Source: CAZWSX01 sp964636985
GTDB taxonomy: Bacteria > Planctomycetota > Planctomycetia > Pirellulales > Pirellulaceae
NCBI GenBank assembly: GCA_964636985.1
Contig: CAZWSX010000014.1
Coordinates: 62,001-126,000, forward strand
Reading direction: 5' to 3'
DNA: 64,000 nt
The notes below the pieces were generated by a model. It saw only the letters and a list, made by a program, of their open reading frames with translations. It had not been told where the DNA came from and searched no databases. Shown here piece by piece: positions 17,288 to 26,317 of the stretch (position 1 is its first letter; each line of letters begins with the position of its first letter). The position numbers were made by a program, and so were the translations under genes.

Positions 17288-17869
17288 CTAGTCGCGAACT
17301 TCGGCCGTTCGGCCGACGCCCACGTCGCACAGCACCATCTGGGCAGTTTGCGGGGCGTTGTTCGCCATGGCGCCTTGCCACAGCGGAATGGCCAGCACGC
17401 AGAACTTGCCGGTGTTCGCGTCGCACACGTACACCAAGCAATCGCCGGGACGCTTGAATTCGCTGCCGGCGACCAGGCTCAGGTTGCCGGTGCACATCAG
17501 GTACGAAGGCTTTTTCGACTTGTCGACCTCCAAGGTCGCGGCGACCTTGTAGCCGAACTTCGCGCCCCATTTGCCGGTGCGACGGTTGATCACCCAGCAA
17601 TTCAGGTCGCCCGTCAGGTAGTCGAGGATAAAGACTCCTTCCATCCCTTCGTCGATGTAGCCCGTGGCCATGGCCATCGTCTCGCCGCCGTGGCTGGCGA
17701 CTGCGTGGAGTTTAAAGTCCTCGGGGAGCGATGACATCCCGGCGGCAACCGGGGCGGCGGGTTTGCCAGCGAAGTAAACGCCCGCGGCCGTACCCAGGCC
17801 GAATGCCAAGCCAATGGCGAGGCCAGCGATCGCCGAGACCCCACGACCGAACGTATCACCGAGCTTCAT
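17288..17869 (-). CDS. Membrane-anchored hypothetical protein
   Basis: About 193 residues from ATG 17869, which has a GAGGGTGG element just upstream. Residues about 8-35 form an Ala/Gly-rich anchor or uncleaved signal (AIAGLAIGLAFGLGTAAGVYFAG). The exposed part has a repeat-like beta pattern in which strands carry VFILDYLTGDLNCWVINRRTGKW and LVYVCDANTGKFCVLAIPLW, resembling a short beta-propeller-type segment (xxDxxTGxxxxW). I do not recognise the family, although the style is common in planctomycetes. It precedes thiS with a 99-base gap on the same strand. Confidence 0.65.
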   Translation of the reverse strand: MKLGDTFGRGVSAIAGLAIGLAFGLGTAAGVYFAGKPAAPVAAGMSSLPEDFKLHAVASHGGETMAMATGYIDEGMEGVFILDYLTGDLNCWVINRRTGKWGAKFGYKVAATLEVDKSKKPSYLMCTGNLSLVAGSEFKRPGDCLVYVCDANTGKFCVLAIPLWQGAMANNAPQTAQMVLCDVGVGRTAEVRD

Positions 17870-18097
17870 AGCAACCACCCTCATCCAAAATGAAGAGTTT
17901 TTCCTTGTCATCCCCTTGAAGGGTATCCTACCGGATTACGCTGCAGCGAACCAGAGAATCGTGCTCGGCGAATTCCGTTCCACGTCCGCTAAAACAGTGT
18001 CTGTACCGCCTTGGACCTGATCGATCGCCAACTAGCGATTTGCCACCAATGTGCTAAAAAGGGGCGGTTTTTACGAGTCTTACCTCGGAGACTTTTC

Positions 18098-19294
18098 ATG
18101 TCGACCAACGGATCTCTCAATCGCAAACTACGAATGGCCCTCTGCGGAGGCGGCCAAGGATCGTTTATTGGTCGCGTCCATGCGACGGCCGCCGTGTTGG
18201 ATAATCGTGCCGCTCTGGTCGCCGGATGCCTCTCGTCGAACGCCGAACGAGCGAAAGCCAGCGCGCCCGACTACGACATTCCGCTCAATCGTGCCTACAC
18301 CTCGATTCAGGAACTGGTCACCAAGGAAAAGGCCCTCCCCGAAGGCGAACGGGTCGACTTTGTCAGCGTCGCTACCCCCAATCACACCCACTACGACCTG
18401 GCCCTCGGCGCCGTCCAAGGTGGCTTCAACGTCATTTGCGACAAGCCCCTTACGCTCACACTCAAGCAAGCCGAAGACCTGGGCGCGGCCGTCGACAAGA
18501 GCGGCGTCGTCTTTGCCGTCACGCACAACTACACGGGTTATCCGCTGGTGCGTCAGGCTCGGCAAATGATCCAGTCGGGCGAACTCGGCGAAATCCAAGC
18601 CATTCGCGTCTTCTACATCCAAGGCTGGCTGCGAACGCGGTTGGAACTCTCGGATCAAAAGCAGGCCTCATGGCGAACCGATCCGGGCAAGAGTGGCGCG
18701 GCGGGCTGCTTCGGCGACATTGCCACGCACGCCTACAACCTGGCGCGCTACATGACGGGCTGCATCCCCGAATCGATCAGTGCCCACCTCAAGACGTTCG
18801 AGCCCGGCCGAGCTCTCGACGACTACGGTACGGCGGTCATCCGCTTCGAAAACGGCGCGCTCGGGACTGTTATGGCCTCGCAAATCAGCCATGGCCGCGA
18901 AAACGACCTCTTTATCGAAGTCGACGGCACCAAGGGCGCTCTGCAGTGGCGGCAGGAAGAGCCCAACGTGATGATCGTTCGCCAAAACGGCGAGCCTCAC
19001 AAGATGTACACCCGCAATCCAGGTGCTCCATACATGAACGACGCCGGCAAAGCCGCTTGCCGTTTGCCGGGCGGTCACCCGGAAGCGTTCTTCGAGGCCT
19101 TCGCCAACATTTATCGCAGCGCCTACGACGCGATGATCGAGCGGGCCGAAGGAAAGAAGTTCGCCACGAAAGACACCATCTATCCCAACATCAACGACGG
19201 GATCGAAGGGATGTACTTCATCGAGCAAGCGGTCGCGAGCAGCAAGGAAAATGGCGCCTGGCTGCCAATGAAGCACGCTCGCGCCCGAAAGTAG
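18098..19294 (+). CDS. Gfo/Idh/MocA family oxidoreductase
   Basis: A 398-residue NAD(P)-dependent sugar or polyol dehydrogenase-like protein. The Rossmann start is MALCGGGQGSFIGRVHATAAV, followed by SVATPNHTHYDLALGAVQGGFNVICDKPLTLTLKQAEDLG. Here the usual EKP is CDKP, whose lysine is conserved in catalysis. The C-terminal alpha/beta domain holds GCFGDIATHAYNLARYMTG, the His of the DxxxH region. No Tat signal is present, so it is cytoplasmic. ATG 18098 has CGGAG seven bases upstream. The substrate cannot be assigned. A family A hairpin follows 22 bases after the stop. Confidence 0.9.
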   Translation: MSTNGSLNRKLRMALCGGGQGSFIGRVHATAAVLDNRAALVAGCLSSNAERAKASAPDYDIPLNRAYTSIQELVTKEKALPEGERVDFVSVATPNHTHYDLALGAVQGGFNVICDKPLTLTLKQAEDLGAAVDKSGVVFAVTHNYTGYPLVRQARQMIQSGELGEIQAIRVFYIQGWLRTRLELSDQKQASWRTDPGKSGAAGCFGDIATHAYNLARYMTGCIPESISAHLKTFEPGRALDDYGTAVIRFENGALGTVMASQISHGRENDLFIEVDGTKGALQWRQEEPNVMIVRQNGEPHKMYTRNPGAPYMNDAGKAACRLPGGHPEAFFEAFANIYRSAYDAMIERAEGKKFATKDTIYPNINDGIEGMYFIEQAVASSKENGAWLPMKHARARK

Positions 19295-19315
19295 GTGAGC
19301 TTTGTACGAAAAGTA

Positions 19316-19337
19316 GCCCAGACAATCCTGTCTGGGC
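19316..19337 (+). repeat. Intergenic hairpin repeat, family A copy 3
   Basis: GCCCAGACA-ATCC-TGTCTGGGC is a 9-bp perfect stem located 22 bases after the oxidoreductase stop. It shares the ACAATCCTGT core with the copy after the pyrC-like gene. The stem bases differ from other copies but are fully compensated. Confidence 0.7.
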
Positions 19338-19515
19338 GCAGCGGACAACGGAGGTCGCAAAGTCTTGTGAGCAGCGAGTGCTCGTATTCGCAATCGCCTA
19401 ACCAAAGTTGTCTGCGCTTTGCCAAACAATACGGATTGTCCGGCCCACTGGTTGAGATTCGTAGCGACGCTGCTAGAATCTGCTGCGAAACACGATCCGC
19501 ATACGAGGACCGTTG

Positions 19516-20514
19516 ATGACGCCGAGCGACGCCGGACTGGCCGACGACTCTCCACAACGCTGGCAAACCATTCCTTCAGCGTGGCATCGACCCCATTTGC
19601 TCGATCTGGAGCAGCTTTCCCGCGAAGAGCTGCAGATCATTCTCGATACAGCAGCCGCCTTCAAAAAGGCGACCGACGGCTGCCGCAAGAAGATCAGTAT
19701 TCTCGGCGGCCACACCGTTGCGAATCTCTTTTTTGAGAATTCGACTCGAACTCGCAACAGTTTCTCGCTCGCCGCCAAGCGGCTAGGTGCCGACACGGTC
19801 GAGTTTTCTTCCAGTGGCAGCAGCCTGGCCAAAGGCGAAACGTACATCGACACGGCCAAGAACATCGAGGCGATGCGCGTCGATGCGATGGTGATTCGGC
19901 ACAAAACGCCCGGCACACCGCACGCGATGTCGAAGAACATCGACGCGTGCGTGATCAACGCTGGCGACGGTCCGCACGAGCATCCGACGCAGGGCCTGCT
20001 CGATATTTTGACCATTCGCGAACGGCGCGGCGATCTCACGGGGCTCACCGTGGCGCTGGTGGGCGATATCGCGCACAGCCGGACGGCCCGCAGCAACCTG
20101 TGGGGACTGAAAAAGCTTGGCGCGCACGTCATTTTGTGCGGCCCGTCGACTCTCGTCTCGCAGCGCTGGACTGAGTTGGGCGTCGAAGTCGCTTACAACC
20201 TCGACGAGATTCTGCCCCGTTGCGACGTGCTCAACTTGTTGCGAATTCAGTTCGAGCGGCAGTACACGCGGCCCTTTCCGTCGGTCCGCGAGTACGCGCT
20301 GCTCTACGCCATGAACAGGCAGCGACTGGCCAATGCGAAGAAGGACATCGTTATCATGGCTCCGGGGCCGATCAATCGCGGCGTCGAGGTGACGCCCGAC
20401 GTGGCCGATGGGCCGCACTCGGTGATTCTCGATCAAGTAACCAACGGACTGGCGGTTCGGATGGCCGTACTTTGGCTGACCCTGGGTGCCCGCAAGCGAC
20501 TTTCACAACACTGA
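19516..20514 (+). CDS. pyrB: Aspartate carbamoyltransferase catalytic chain
   Basis: Second step of pyrimidine synthesis: carbamoyl phosphate plus aspartate gives N-carbamoyl aspartate. The carbamoyl phosphate loop FFENSTRTRNSFSLAAKRLGAD is near residue 78, HPTQGLLDILTI near 155, and the aspartate-domain loop PGPINRGVEV near 285; the length of 332 residues is normal. ATG 19516 has GAGGA six bases upstream. The dihydroorotase-like gene starts seven bases after the stop. That paralogue lacks catalytic residues, so PyrB probably depends on it as a structural partner, as in the Pseudomonas PyrB/PyrC' enzyme. Confidence 0.96.
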   Translation: MTPSDAGLADDSPQRWQTIPSAWHRPHLLDLEQLSREELQIILDTAAAFKKATDGCRKKISILGGHTVANLFFENSTRTRNSFSLAAKRLGADTVEFSSSGSSLAKGETYIDTAKNIEAMRVDAMVIRHKTPGTPHAMSKNIDACVINAGDGPHEHPTQGLLDILTIRERRGDLTGLTVALVGDIAHSRTARSNLWGLKKLGAHVILCGPSTLVSQRWTELGVEVAYNLDEILPRCDVLNLLRIQFERQYTRPFPSVREYALLYAMNRQRLANAKKDIVIMAPGPINRGVEVTPDVADGPHSVILDQVTNGLAVRMAVLWLTLGARKRLSQH

Positions 20515-20521
20515 TTTGCCC

Positions 20522-21790
20522 ATGACGCGCCTCCTGATTGCCAACGGCCGGGTCATCGATCCCAGCGGCGATATCGATCGCGTCGCCCACGTCTTGATCG
20601 AAGATGGCCGCATTGCCGCCATCGGCGACTCGCACCTGCAGGCCGATCAAACCTTCGACGCCGCCGGCAAGATTGTTGCGCCGGGACTTGTCGATCTGAA
20701 CACGCACCTGGGCGAACCCGGTTTCGAAGAGGACGAAACGATTCTTAGCGGCGGCGGCGCAGCGATCGCCGGTGGCTATACAACCATCGCTTGCAGTCCA
20801 CTCACGAATCCGCCCCTTGATACTGAAGCGGGCGTCGAGTTCGTCCAGCAAAAAGCAGCCCGCGCCGGCTTGGCACGCGTTTACGCGCTGGCCTGCGTGA
20901 GCAAGCAAGGCGAAGGAAAAGAACTGGCCGAAATCGGGTCGCTTGTTTCAGCAGGCGCCGTCGGATTCACCGATGGGTCGCGGCCTATCGAAAACAGCGA
21001 GTTGCTGCGGCGGGCGCTCGAATACTGCTTGATGTTTAACGTGCCGATTCTCACCCACCCGGAAGATCCGTCCCTCTCGCGCAGCGGCGTCATGCACGAA
21101 GGGTTAGTCTCCTTGATTTTGGGTTTGGCGGGAATTCCTTCGGAATCGGAAGACGTAATGACCGGGCGCGACATTCGGCTGTGCGACTCGACCCGCGGTC
21201 GGCTCCATCTCCTCGACATCAGTACAACGGCGAGCGTGGCCTACGTTCGTGGCGCCAAAAAGCGGGGCGTGCGAGTCACGGCCGGAATCCCGATCGCCAA
21301 CCTGGTCTTCACCGACGAGACGCTCCGATCGTTCGATCCGAATTTCAAAGTCAACCCGCCGCTACGCTCGAAGGGGCACTTCGAGGCCTGCATCGCGGCC
21401 CTGGCCGATGGCACGATCGACGTGATCAGCACCGGACACACGCCGCGAGCTCGCGAGAAGAAGGCTCAGGAACTGGATAACTCGCCGTTTGGGATGGTGT
21501 CGCTCGAAACCGCCCTTTCGCTCGCGCACATGCACCTGATTGAGAAGAAGCGGATCTCGTGGTCGCAGTTGATCGCCGCGATGGCCTGGAAGCCAGCCCG
21601 CGTGCTAGGAATCGACCGCGGGACACTGCGAATCGGCAGCGATGCCGACGTAATGGTCTTCGACCCATCGGCCGAATGGACGGTCTCGGAAGACTCGCTC
21701 CGCTCCAAGAGCATCAACACGCCCTTGCTCGGAGCCACGCTCAAAGGGCGCGTCTGCGGCGTCTGGGTCGGCGGCGAGCAAAAACTGTAG
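20522..21790 (+). CDS. Dihydroorotase paralogue, probably catalytically inactive (PyrC'-like)
   Basis: A 422-residue amidohydrolase-fold protein of the type I dihydroorotase family. Active enzymes have HxH near residues 60-62, a His in HVS, and Asp in the TDHAPH loop. Here the sequence reads DLNTHLGEPG (Asn60, His62), LHLLDIST (Asp232 in place of His) and STGHTPRA (Gly305 in place of the catalytic Asp). H179 in LTHPED and D151 in GFTDGSRP remain. Loss of two zinc ligands and the catalytic acid argues against hydrolysis. It sits seven bases after pyrB, the arrangement of pseudomonads where a non-catalytic PyrC' holds the PyrB complex together. An active dihydroorotase should exist elsewhere in the genome. 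Confidence 0.88.
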   Translation: MTRLLIANGRVIDPSGDIDRVAHVLIEDGRIAAIGDSHLQADQTFDAAGKIVAPGLVDLNTHLGEPGFEEDETILSGGGAAIAGGYTTIACSPLTNPPLDTEAGVEFVQQKAARAGLARVYALACVSKQGEGKELAEIGSLVSAGAVGFTDGSRPIENSELLRRALEYCLMFNVPILTHPEDPSLSRSGVMHEGLVSLILGLAGIPSESEDVMTGRDIRLCDSTRGRLHLLDISTTASVAYVRGAKKRGVRVTAGIPIANLVFTDETLRSFDPNFKVNPPLRSKGHFEACIAALADGTIDVISTGHTPRAREKKAQELDNSPFGMVSLETALSLAHMHLIEKKRISWSQLIAAMAWKPARVLGIDRGTLRIGSDADVMVFDPSAEWTVSEDSLRSKSINTPLLGATLKGRVCGVWVGGEQKL

Positions 21791-21810
21791 GACGGACAAT
21801 CCTGTCCGTC
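21791..21810 (+). repeat. Intergenic hairpin repeat, family A copy 4
   Basis: GACGGACA-ATCC-TGTCCGTC is an 8-bp perfect stem that begins on the base after the dihydroorotase-like stop codon. It has the same loop and core as the copy at 19316. No U-tract follows. Confidence 0.7.
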
Positions 21811-21860
21811 GAAGCGCCCGCTGTTATCAAAGGCGCAGTTCGTCTTCTAGTCCGCCTAAA

Positions 21861-23408
21861 CTAAGCGGTTGTAGCAGCCGAAGCGCGGCGAACAAAAAAC
21901 GTCGCCACCACGGCGAACCTCGCCACCGACGAGAGTCCGAACAGGAACAAATAAGTTCCTTCGGTCTCGCCTAATGTCTTGAGAACGGTGACACCGATCA
22001 GGCTTCCCGCGGCCATCGCGGCTGCGTTGCCCCAGTTGTACCAGTTCAGCAGGTAACCGCGTTTTTCGCGTGGAATGCCTTCGAAGAACATCAGCGCGGT
22101 CGCCAATTCGAACGCCGACCAGGCGACGCCCGAGATGATTTGAATGAGCGTGATGTAGAGCACCTGAGCGCCAATCGTGGTCGACCAGATGCGACCGCCC
22201 GGCAGTGGCAAGTCGACGTGCATCGACATGGCCTCGAACCAACTCAGGGCCATCCACAGGCCCGAAATCGGAACTACCATCACAGCGCCGACCCACAGAA
22301 GCTTTTGCGCTCCAATCCGCTGGCCCAGCCGGCCCCAATAAGGCATAGCAATGGTTTTCGCCAGGAACGTGACGCCCATCATCATGGTGAATGCGGAGTA
22401 TTCGTATCCCTTCTCCGCCAACATGTACGGCGCGAAGTAGGGGCCGGAAATCTGAGCGGCCACTTGAACGCACAACAGGAATAGAACTAGCGAGCCGCCG
22501 CTTGAACCCTTGCGGCTCTTAAAGAGTTCCAGCGGACTTACCCAGTGGTAAGCACCGTCGGTGGTGCGCGGTTCGGACTGGCTGGCGAGTTGGGACGCGC
22601 TAACCAGACGGAAGAGACCGGCCGCGACAAAAATCGTCGCGAAGAGCGGCAGCAGCAGGTGGTGTTCGCGGCCCCACTGCAAGGCGAACCCGCCTGAACA
22701 GAAGGCGATCACAAGGCAGAACTGGCTGATCCGCCCGCGGCCGCCGAAAAAACGCGTGCGAATTTGCTTGGGGATTACGTCTTCCATCCAGACGTTCCAA
22801 GCCGGCGCCGTCGCCATGTTGCCTGCCCAGTAGAAGGTGGCAAATCCGAAAGCGAGAACGGCCGACAGCGATCCCGTGACGGCGGCGGCCAACGGAAGCA
22901 AAATCACGCTCAGAGCCTGAATCGATGCACCCGTGACGACCCAACGGCGGTTGGACGAAACGCGCCGGAGTGCCCAGGGGGTAAAAATCTGGATCGTGGC
23001 CCCGATCAGCATCGGGAGCGTCGCCATCAGGCCAGAACTGCCTTCCCCCAAACCGAGGGCTAAGGCAAAAGCGGGAAAATAGCTTTCCCCGAGTCCGACC
23101 ATCAGGTTGTAGAACCCGGCGTCGACCATGCTCGCCTTGAGGTCGGCGTGGAGTCGCGCGGAGCCGTCGCCATTTCGCCGTCGTCGGGCGGGAACACCGG
23201 TGAGCGGCGCTGTGGCTAGTGCGACGGCCTTGCTCGCTTCAATTGCCCCCAGGGCTGGTGTCAGAAGGGCGGCCTCAGGAGCTGGCGCTGGACGTGTTGA
23301 GTTTTCGCGGGCCGAGTTTTCGCGAGAGGCGGTTTCTCGGGCAGGTTCTCGAACACCAGATGCGACAGAGGGCATGGCCGAAGCACGACTGGAAGCGATC
23401 GCAGGCAT
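21861..23408 (-). CDS. MFS transporter with long low-complexity N-terminus
   Basis: About 515 residues. Residues 1-90 are Ala/Ser/Arg-rich and contain a short repeat (ETASRENSARENSTRP), predicted cytoplasmic and disordered. Residues from about 95 form a 12-helix carrier: DAGFYNLMVGLGESYFPAFALALGLG, PWALRRVSSNRRWVV, MEDVIPKQIRTRFFGGRGRISQF (the cytosolic loop), and MPYWGRLGQRIGAQKLLW in the second half. The N-x-W-M-E-D-x-I-P loop resembles a group of MFS proteins of unknown substrate. ATG 23408 is the first ATG; a TTG lies at 23426. The 3' end faces the pyrC-like gene. Confidence 0.85.
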   Translation of the reverse strand: MPAIASSRASAMPSVASGVREPARETASRENSARENSTRPAPAPEAALLTPALGAIEASKAVALATAPLTGVPARRRRNGDGSARLHADLKASMVDAGFYNLMVGLGESYFPAFALALGLGEGSSGLMATLPMLIGATIQIFTPWALRRVSSNRRWVVTGASIQALSVILLPLAAAVTGSLSAVLAFGFATFYWAGNMATAPAWNVWMEDVIPKQIRTRFFGGRGRISQFCLVIAFCSGGFALQWGREHHLLLPLFATIFVAAGLFRLVSASQLASQSEPRTTDGAYHWVSPLELFKSRKGSSGGSLVLFLLCVQVAAQISGPYFAPYMLAEKGYEYSAFTMMMGVTFLAKTIAMPYWGRLGQRIGAQKLLWVGAVMVVPISGLWMALSWFEAMSMHVDLPLPGGRIWSTTIGAQVLYITLIQIISGVAWSAFELATALMFFEGIPREKRGYLLNWYNWGNAAAMAAGSLIGVTVLKTLGETEGTYLFLFGLSSVARFAVVATFFVRRASAATTA

Positions 23409-23819
23409 TTCAGTTTTGGGATACAAAGAGGTTAAGCTAGGCAGGCCCGTGCGGGTAACCTAGCAACGGTAGTCGGCCGCATTTCCTAAGCGGTCGAAGT
23501 GGATCAAACTGGACGGTAGGGCCCTTTTGTCGCCACAGCGGCGATGCGAAAGTATCCTAGGCGTCCACAAGTCTCAGCGTTAAAAGTTGGCGATCACTCC
23601 GAAATTTTTTAAAAAAGCCCGGAAAATCGTCGTCCTTCGCGGCTGACAACTCACTTCACGACAAGCTATTAGGCAACATCGTTCGCTTTGCCAACGGAAG
23701 TTTTGCCACTATTGGTAAGGATGCAGGAAGCCGCCAATTGTTCCAGTAGATTTTTCAAAAGTTGTTAATTTGCATAAGTTCGAGTCCGCCACCACTGACA
23801 TCGGATCAAGAAGGAACAC
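23409..23819. other. Noncoding region between divergent MFS and quinone-methyltransferase genes
   Basis: About 410 bases without a supportable gene. It is AT-richer than its surroundings on the right-hand side and holds a T6A6 run at 23605-23616. Promoters for both flanking genes must lie here, but no pair of boxes is convincing enough to place. AAGGA ahead of 23820 is the ribosome site of the next gene. Confidence 0.5.
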
Positions 23820-24572
23820 GTGACTACTACCACTGCCATCGAGGCATCGGCAGCGACGAAAGTCGACAAGTCGGGCGACCGCGTGAAACGGATGTTCTCC
23901 GAGATTGCGCCGCGCTATGACCTGATGAACCACGTTCTGTCGATGAACGTCGACCACTACTGGCGATGGTGGACGGTTCGTAAGGTGCAGCCCAACCTTA
24001 CGGACCCGATCCTCGACCTTTGCACGGGGACAGGGGACCTGGCGTTCGCCTTCTACAACTACACGCAGGGAAAGGTCCCCATCACGGGGGCCGACTTCTG
24101 TCGGGAAATGCTCACCTTCGGCGAGCAGAAGCGCGACCGGCGGAAAATTCCAGCCGAGCGGATTCGCTTCATGGAAGCCGACGCTCAAGCCCTTCCGTTC
24201 GGCGACAATACCTTTCAGGTGGTCTCGGTCGCGTTCGGCCTGCGGAACGTCGCCGATACCGATCGCGGACTCAAGGAAATGCTCCGCGTTCTCAAGCCGG
24301 GCGGGAAACTCGCGGTGCTCGAGTTCTCGATTCCAACGTGGCAACCGTTTCGTTCCATTTATCTGTGGTACTTCAAGAACGTGCTGCCGCGCATCGGTCA
24401 GATGTTCGCCCGGAATGACTCGTTCGCCTACAAATACTTGCCCGAGAGCGTAGGCGAATTTCCTTTTGGCCAAGCCCTGGCTGATCGAATCACTAACTGT
24501 GGTTTCCAATCAGCGTCGTATTACCCGCTCACAGGCGGAATCGCCACGTTGTACGTGGCGACCAAGGCGTAG
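23820..24572 (+). CDS. ubiE: Demethylmenaquinone/ubiquinone C-methyltransferase
   Basis: SAM-dependent methyltransferase of the UbiE/MenG family, which adds the ring methyl in the last step of menaquinone synthesis. The 250-residue protein carries the family signature YDLMNHVLSMNVDHYWRWW, the SAM site LDLCTGTGDLAFAF, GADFCREMLTFGEQK, DAQALPFGDNTFQVVSVAFGLRNVAD, and the C-terminal SYYPLTGGIATLYVA. Start GTG 23820 has AAGGA about five bases upstream. It opens a three-gene run with UbiX- and UbiA-type genes 27 and 19 bases apart, consistent with quinone synthesis. In this phylum the quinone is normally menaquinone, so menG is an equally good name. Confidence 0.94.
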   Translation: MTTTTAIEASAATKVDKSGDRVKRMFSEIAPRYDLMNHVLSMNVDHYWRWWTVRKVQPNLTDPILDLCTGTGDLAFAFYNYTQGKVPITGADFCREMLTFGEQKRDRRKIPAERIRFMEADAQALPFGDNTFQVVSVAFGLRNVADTDRGLKEMLRVLKPGGKLAVLEFSIPTWQPFRSIYLWYFKNVLPRIGQMFARNDSFAYKYLPESVGEFPFGQALADRITNCGFQSASYYPLTGGIATLYVATKA

Positions 24573-24599
24573 CGACTCACTTTGCCGACTGATCCCGCC

Positions 24600-25271
24600 A
24601 TGTCCCTGCCCGTTGTACTAGCGATTACCGGTGCCAGTGGGGCGGTCTATGCGCGACGTCTATACGACTTGCTCCTGATGACAGGCCGCGACCTTCATCT
24701 GATGATCAGCCCGTCGGGGGCGGCCGTCTTCAAGCAGGAACTCGATCTCGTTCTCGACTTGAACGACCTAAAACCGGCAGCCTTGTGTTCGGCCCCCGTG
24801 GAGTTCGATAGCGAGCAGCGCACGCCGTGGGGCGGACGCGTCTTCTATCACAAGCACGACGACTTCATGGCCCCGATTGCCAGCGGGTCGTTCCTGACTA
24901 GCGGCATGGTCATTTGCCCCTGCTCCGGCAGCACGATGAGCGGGATTGCCCACGGCTCGAGCAACAACCTGATCCAACGCGCGGCCGACGTCCATTTGAA
25001 GGAGCATCGCAAACTGATCGTCGTGCCCAGGGAAACGCCTCTCTCATCGATCCAACTCGACAACATGAAGCGCGTTGCCGATGCCGGGGCAGTCGTTCTG
25101 CCGGCGATGCCCGGCTGGTATCACGGCGTTTCGTCGCTGCAAGATTTGATCGATTTTGTGGTCGTGAGGATTCTGGATCAACTCGGCATTCAATCGCACT
25201 TAATCCGCCGTTGGGGCGAAACCGAATCCCCCACGGCCAGGCCGCACTCGCAGACACCTCACTGGAAGTAA
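24600..25271 (+). CDS. ubiX: UbiX-family flavin prenyltransferase
   Basis: Makes prenylated FMN, the cofactor of UbiD-type decarboxylases, from FMN and dimethylallyl phosphate. The flavoprotein fold begins VVLAITGASGAVYARRLYDLLL, followed by SGSFLTSGMVICPCSGSTMSGIAHGSSNNLIQRAADVHLKE, the conserved VVPRETPLSSIQLDNM, and PAMPGWYHGVSSLQDLIDFVVVRILDQLGI. The length of 223 residues is slightly more than the usual 190-200 because of an internal segment near residues 60-95. It lies between ubiE and a UbiA-type gene, so the dependent decarboxylase is probably a quinone-pathway UbiD/MqnL-like enzyme elsewhere. ATG 24600 is preferred over TTG 24582. Confidence 0.93.
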   Translation: MSLPVVLAITGASGAVYARRLYDLLLMTGRDLHLMISPSGAAVFKQELDLVLDLNDLKPAALCSAPVEFDSEQRTPWGGRVFYHKHDDFMAPIASGSFLTSGMVICPCSGSTMSGIAHGSSNNLIQRAADVHLKEHRKLIVVPRETPLSSIQLDNMKRVADAGAVVLPAMPGWYHGVSSLQDLIDFVVVRILDQLGIQSHLIRRWGETESPTARPHSQTPHWK

Positions 25272-25290
25272 GAAGGCAAGATCATCCGCG

Positions 25291-26205
25291 ATGCTCGCGA
25301 AGATTCGTCATTACTTGGAGATGATCCGCTTCAGCCATACGCTGTTCGCGCTGCCGTTTGCACTGTTGGCGGCGGCCATGGCTTGGTCGTGTCCTGACTA
25401 CGCGGGCAAACCGGTTTCGTTCAGCGGTTGGAAGCTGCTGGGGATCTTGGTGTGCATGGTCGGCGCGCGAAGCGCCGCGATGGCCTTCAACCGCCTGGTT
25501 GATCGTGATGTCGACGCGAAGAACCCCCGCACTAAGATGCGACACATTCCAGCGGGCGTTTTGTCCGTTCCTGCGGTGGCCGGATTCACGGTTGTTTCAG
25601 TCGCGATCTTTGTGGCTGGGACCTTGATGTTCTGGCCCAATTGGTTGCCGCTCGCGCTGAGTTTGCCTGTGCTGCTTGTCTTGTTGGGCTACAGCCTGGC
25701 AAAGCGATTTACGGCGCTTGCGCATGCCTGGCTCGGCGTGGCCTTGATGCTGGCTCCCATCTGCGCTTGGATTGCCCTTCGCGGTGAAACGGTCTTGCAG
25801 AAGCCTGCCGATATCTTGCCGGCTTTGCTTCTTGGGGGTGCCGTTTTGTTTTGGGTAACAGGCTTCGACATTATCTACGCGTGCCAGGACGCTGCTTTCG
25901 ACCGCGAAGCCGGGCTGTTCAGCATTCCGGCCAGGTTGGGCGTTCCCAACGCCCTGCGACTGGCCGCGCTGCTGCACCTGGTAACGGTTGTGCTGTTTGT
26001 GCTGATTCCGTGGCTGTCGCCGCAATTGCCACTGGGCTGGTTGTACTATTTGACGGTCGCCGCCGTCGCCGTGCTACTCTTCTATGAGCACGCCCTGGTG
26101 CGGCCCGACGATTTGCAGCGGATCAATATCGCCTTTTTCAACGTCAACGCCGTGATCAGCATCGGGTTGTTCGTGATGGCGACGGTCGATCTCTTCTGGG
26201 TTTAA
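25291..26205 (+). CDS. UbiA-family aromatic prenyltransferase (menaquinone pathway type)
   Basis: Integral membrane prenyltransferase of 304 residues that attaches a polyprenyl tail to an aromatic ring. The two Mg-diphosphate motifs are N-R-L-V-D-R-D-V-D (NxxxDxxxD) near residue 67 and DIIYACQDAAFD (DxxxxxxD) near 190; the N-terminus YLEMIRFSHTLFALPFALLAA is typical of the 4-hydroxybenzoate-type group. About nine helices are expected. Clustering with ubiE and ubiX suggests the futalosine-type menaquinone pathway, where MqnP is such an enzyme. UbiA proper or MenA cannot be excluded from sequence alone. Confidence 0.88.
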   Translation: MLAKIRHYLEMIRFSHTLFALPFALLAAAMAWSCPDYAGKPVSFSGWKLLGILVCMVGARSAAMAFNRLVDRDVDAKNPRTKMRHIPAGVLSVPAVAGFTVVSVAIFVAGTLMFWPNWLPLALSLPVLLVLLGYSLAKRFTALAHAWLGVALMLAPICAWIALRGETVLQKPADILPALLLGGAVLFWVTGFDIIYACQDAAFDREAGLFSIPARLGVPNALRLAALLHLVTVVLFVLIPWLSPQLPLGWLYYLTVAAVAVLLFYEHALVRPDDLQRINIAFFNVNAVISIGLFVMATVDLFWV

Positions 26206-26317
26206 CCCGCCTTAGGGTTGATCTCTTCGTCCTGCCATATCCCGGGCGGTGCATCGCCTGTTCTAATAGTGGTTGAACGGGCTCAAAGGGGATTGGCTCG
26301 CTCGGCGAAAGGCACGA

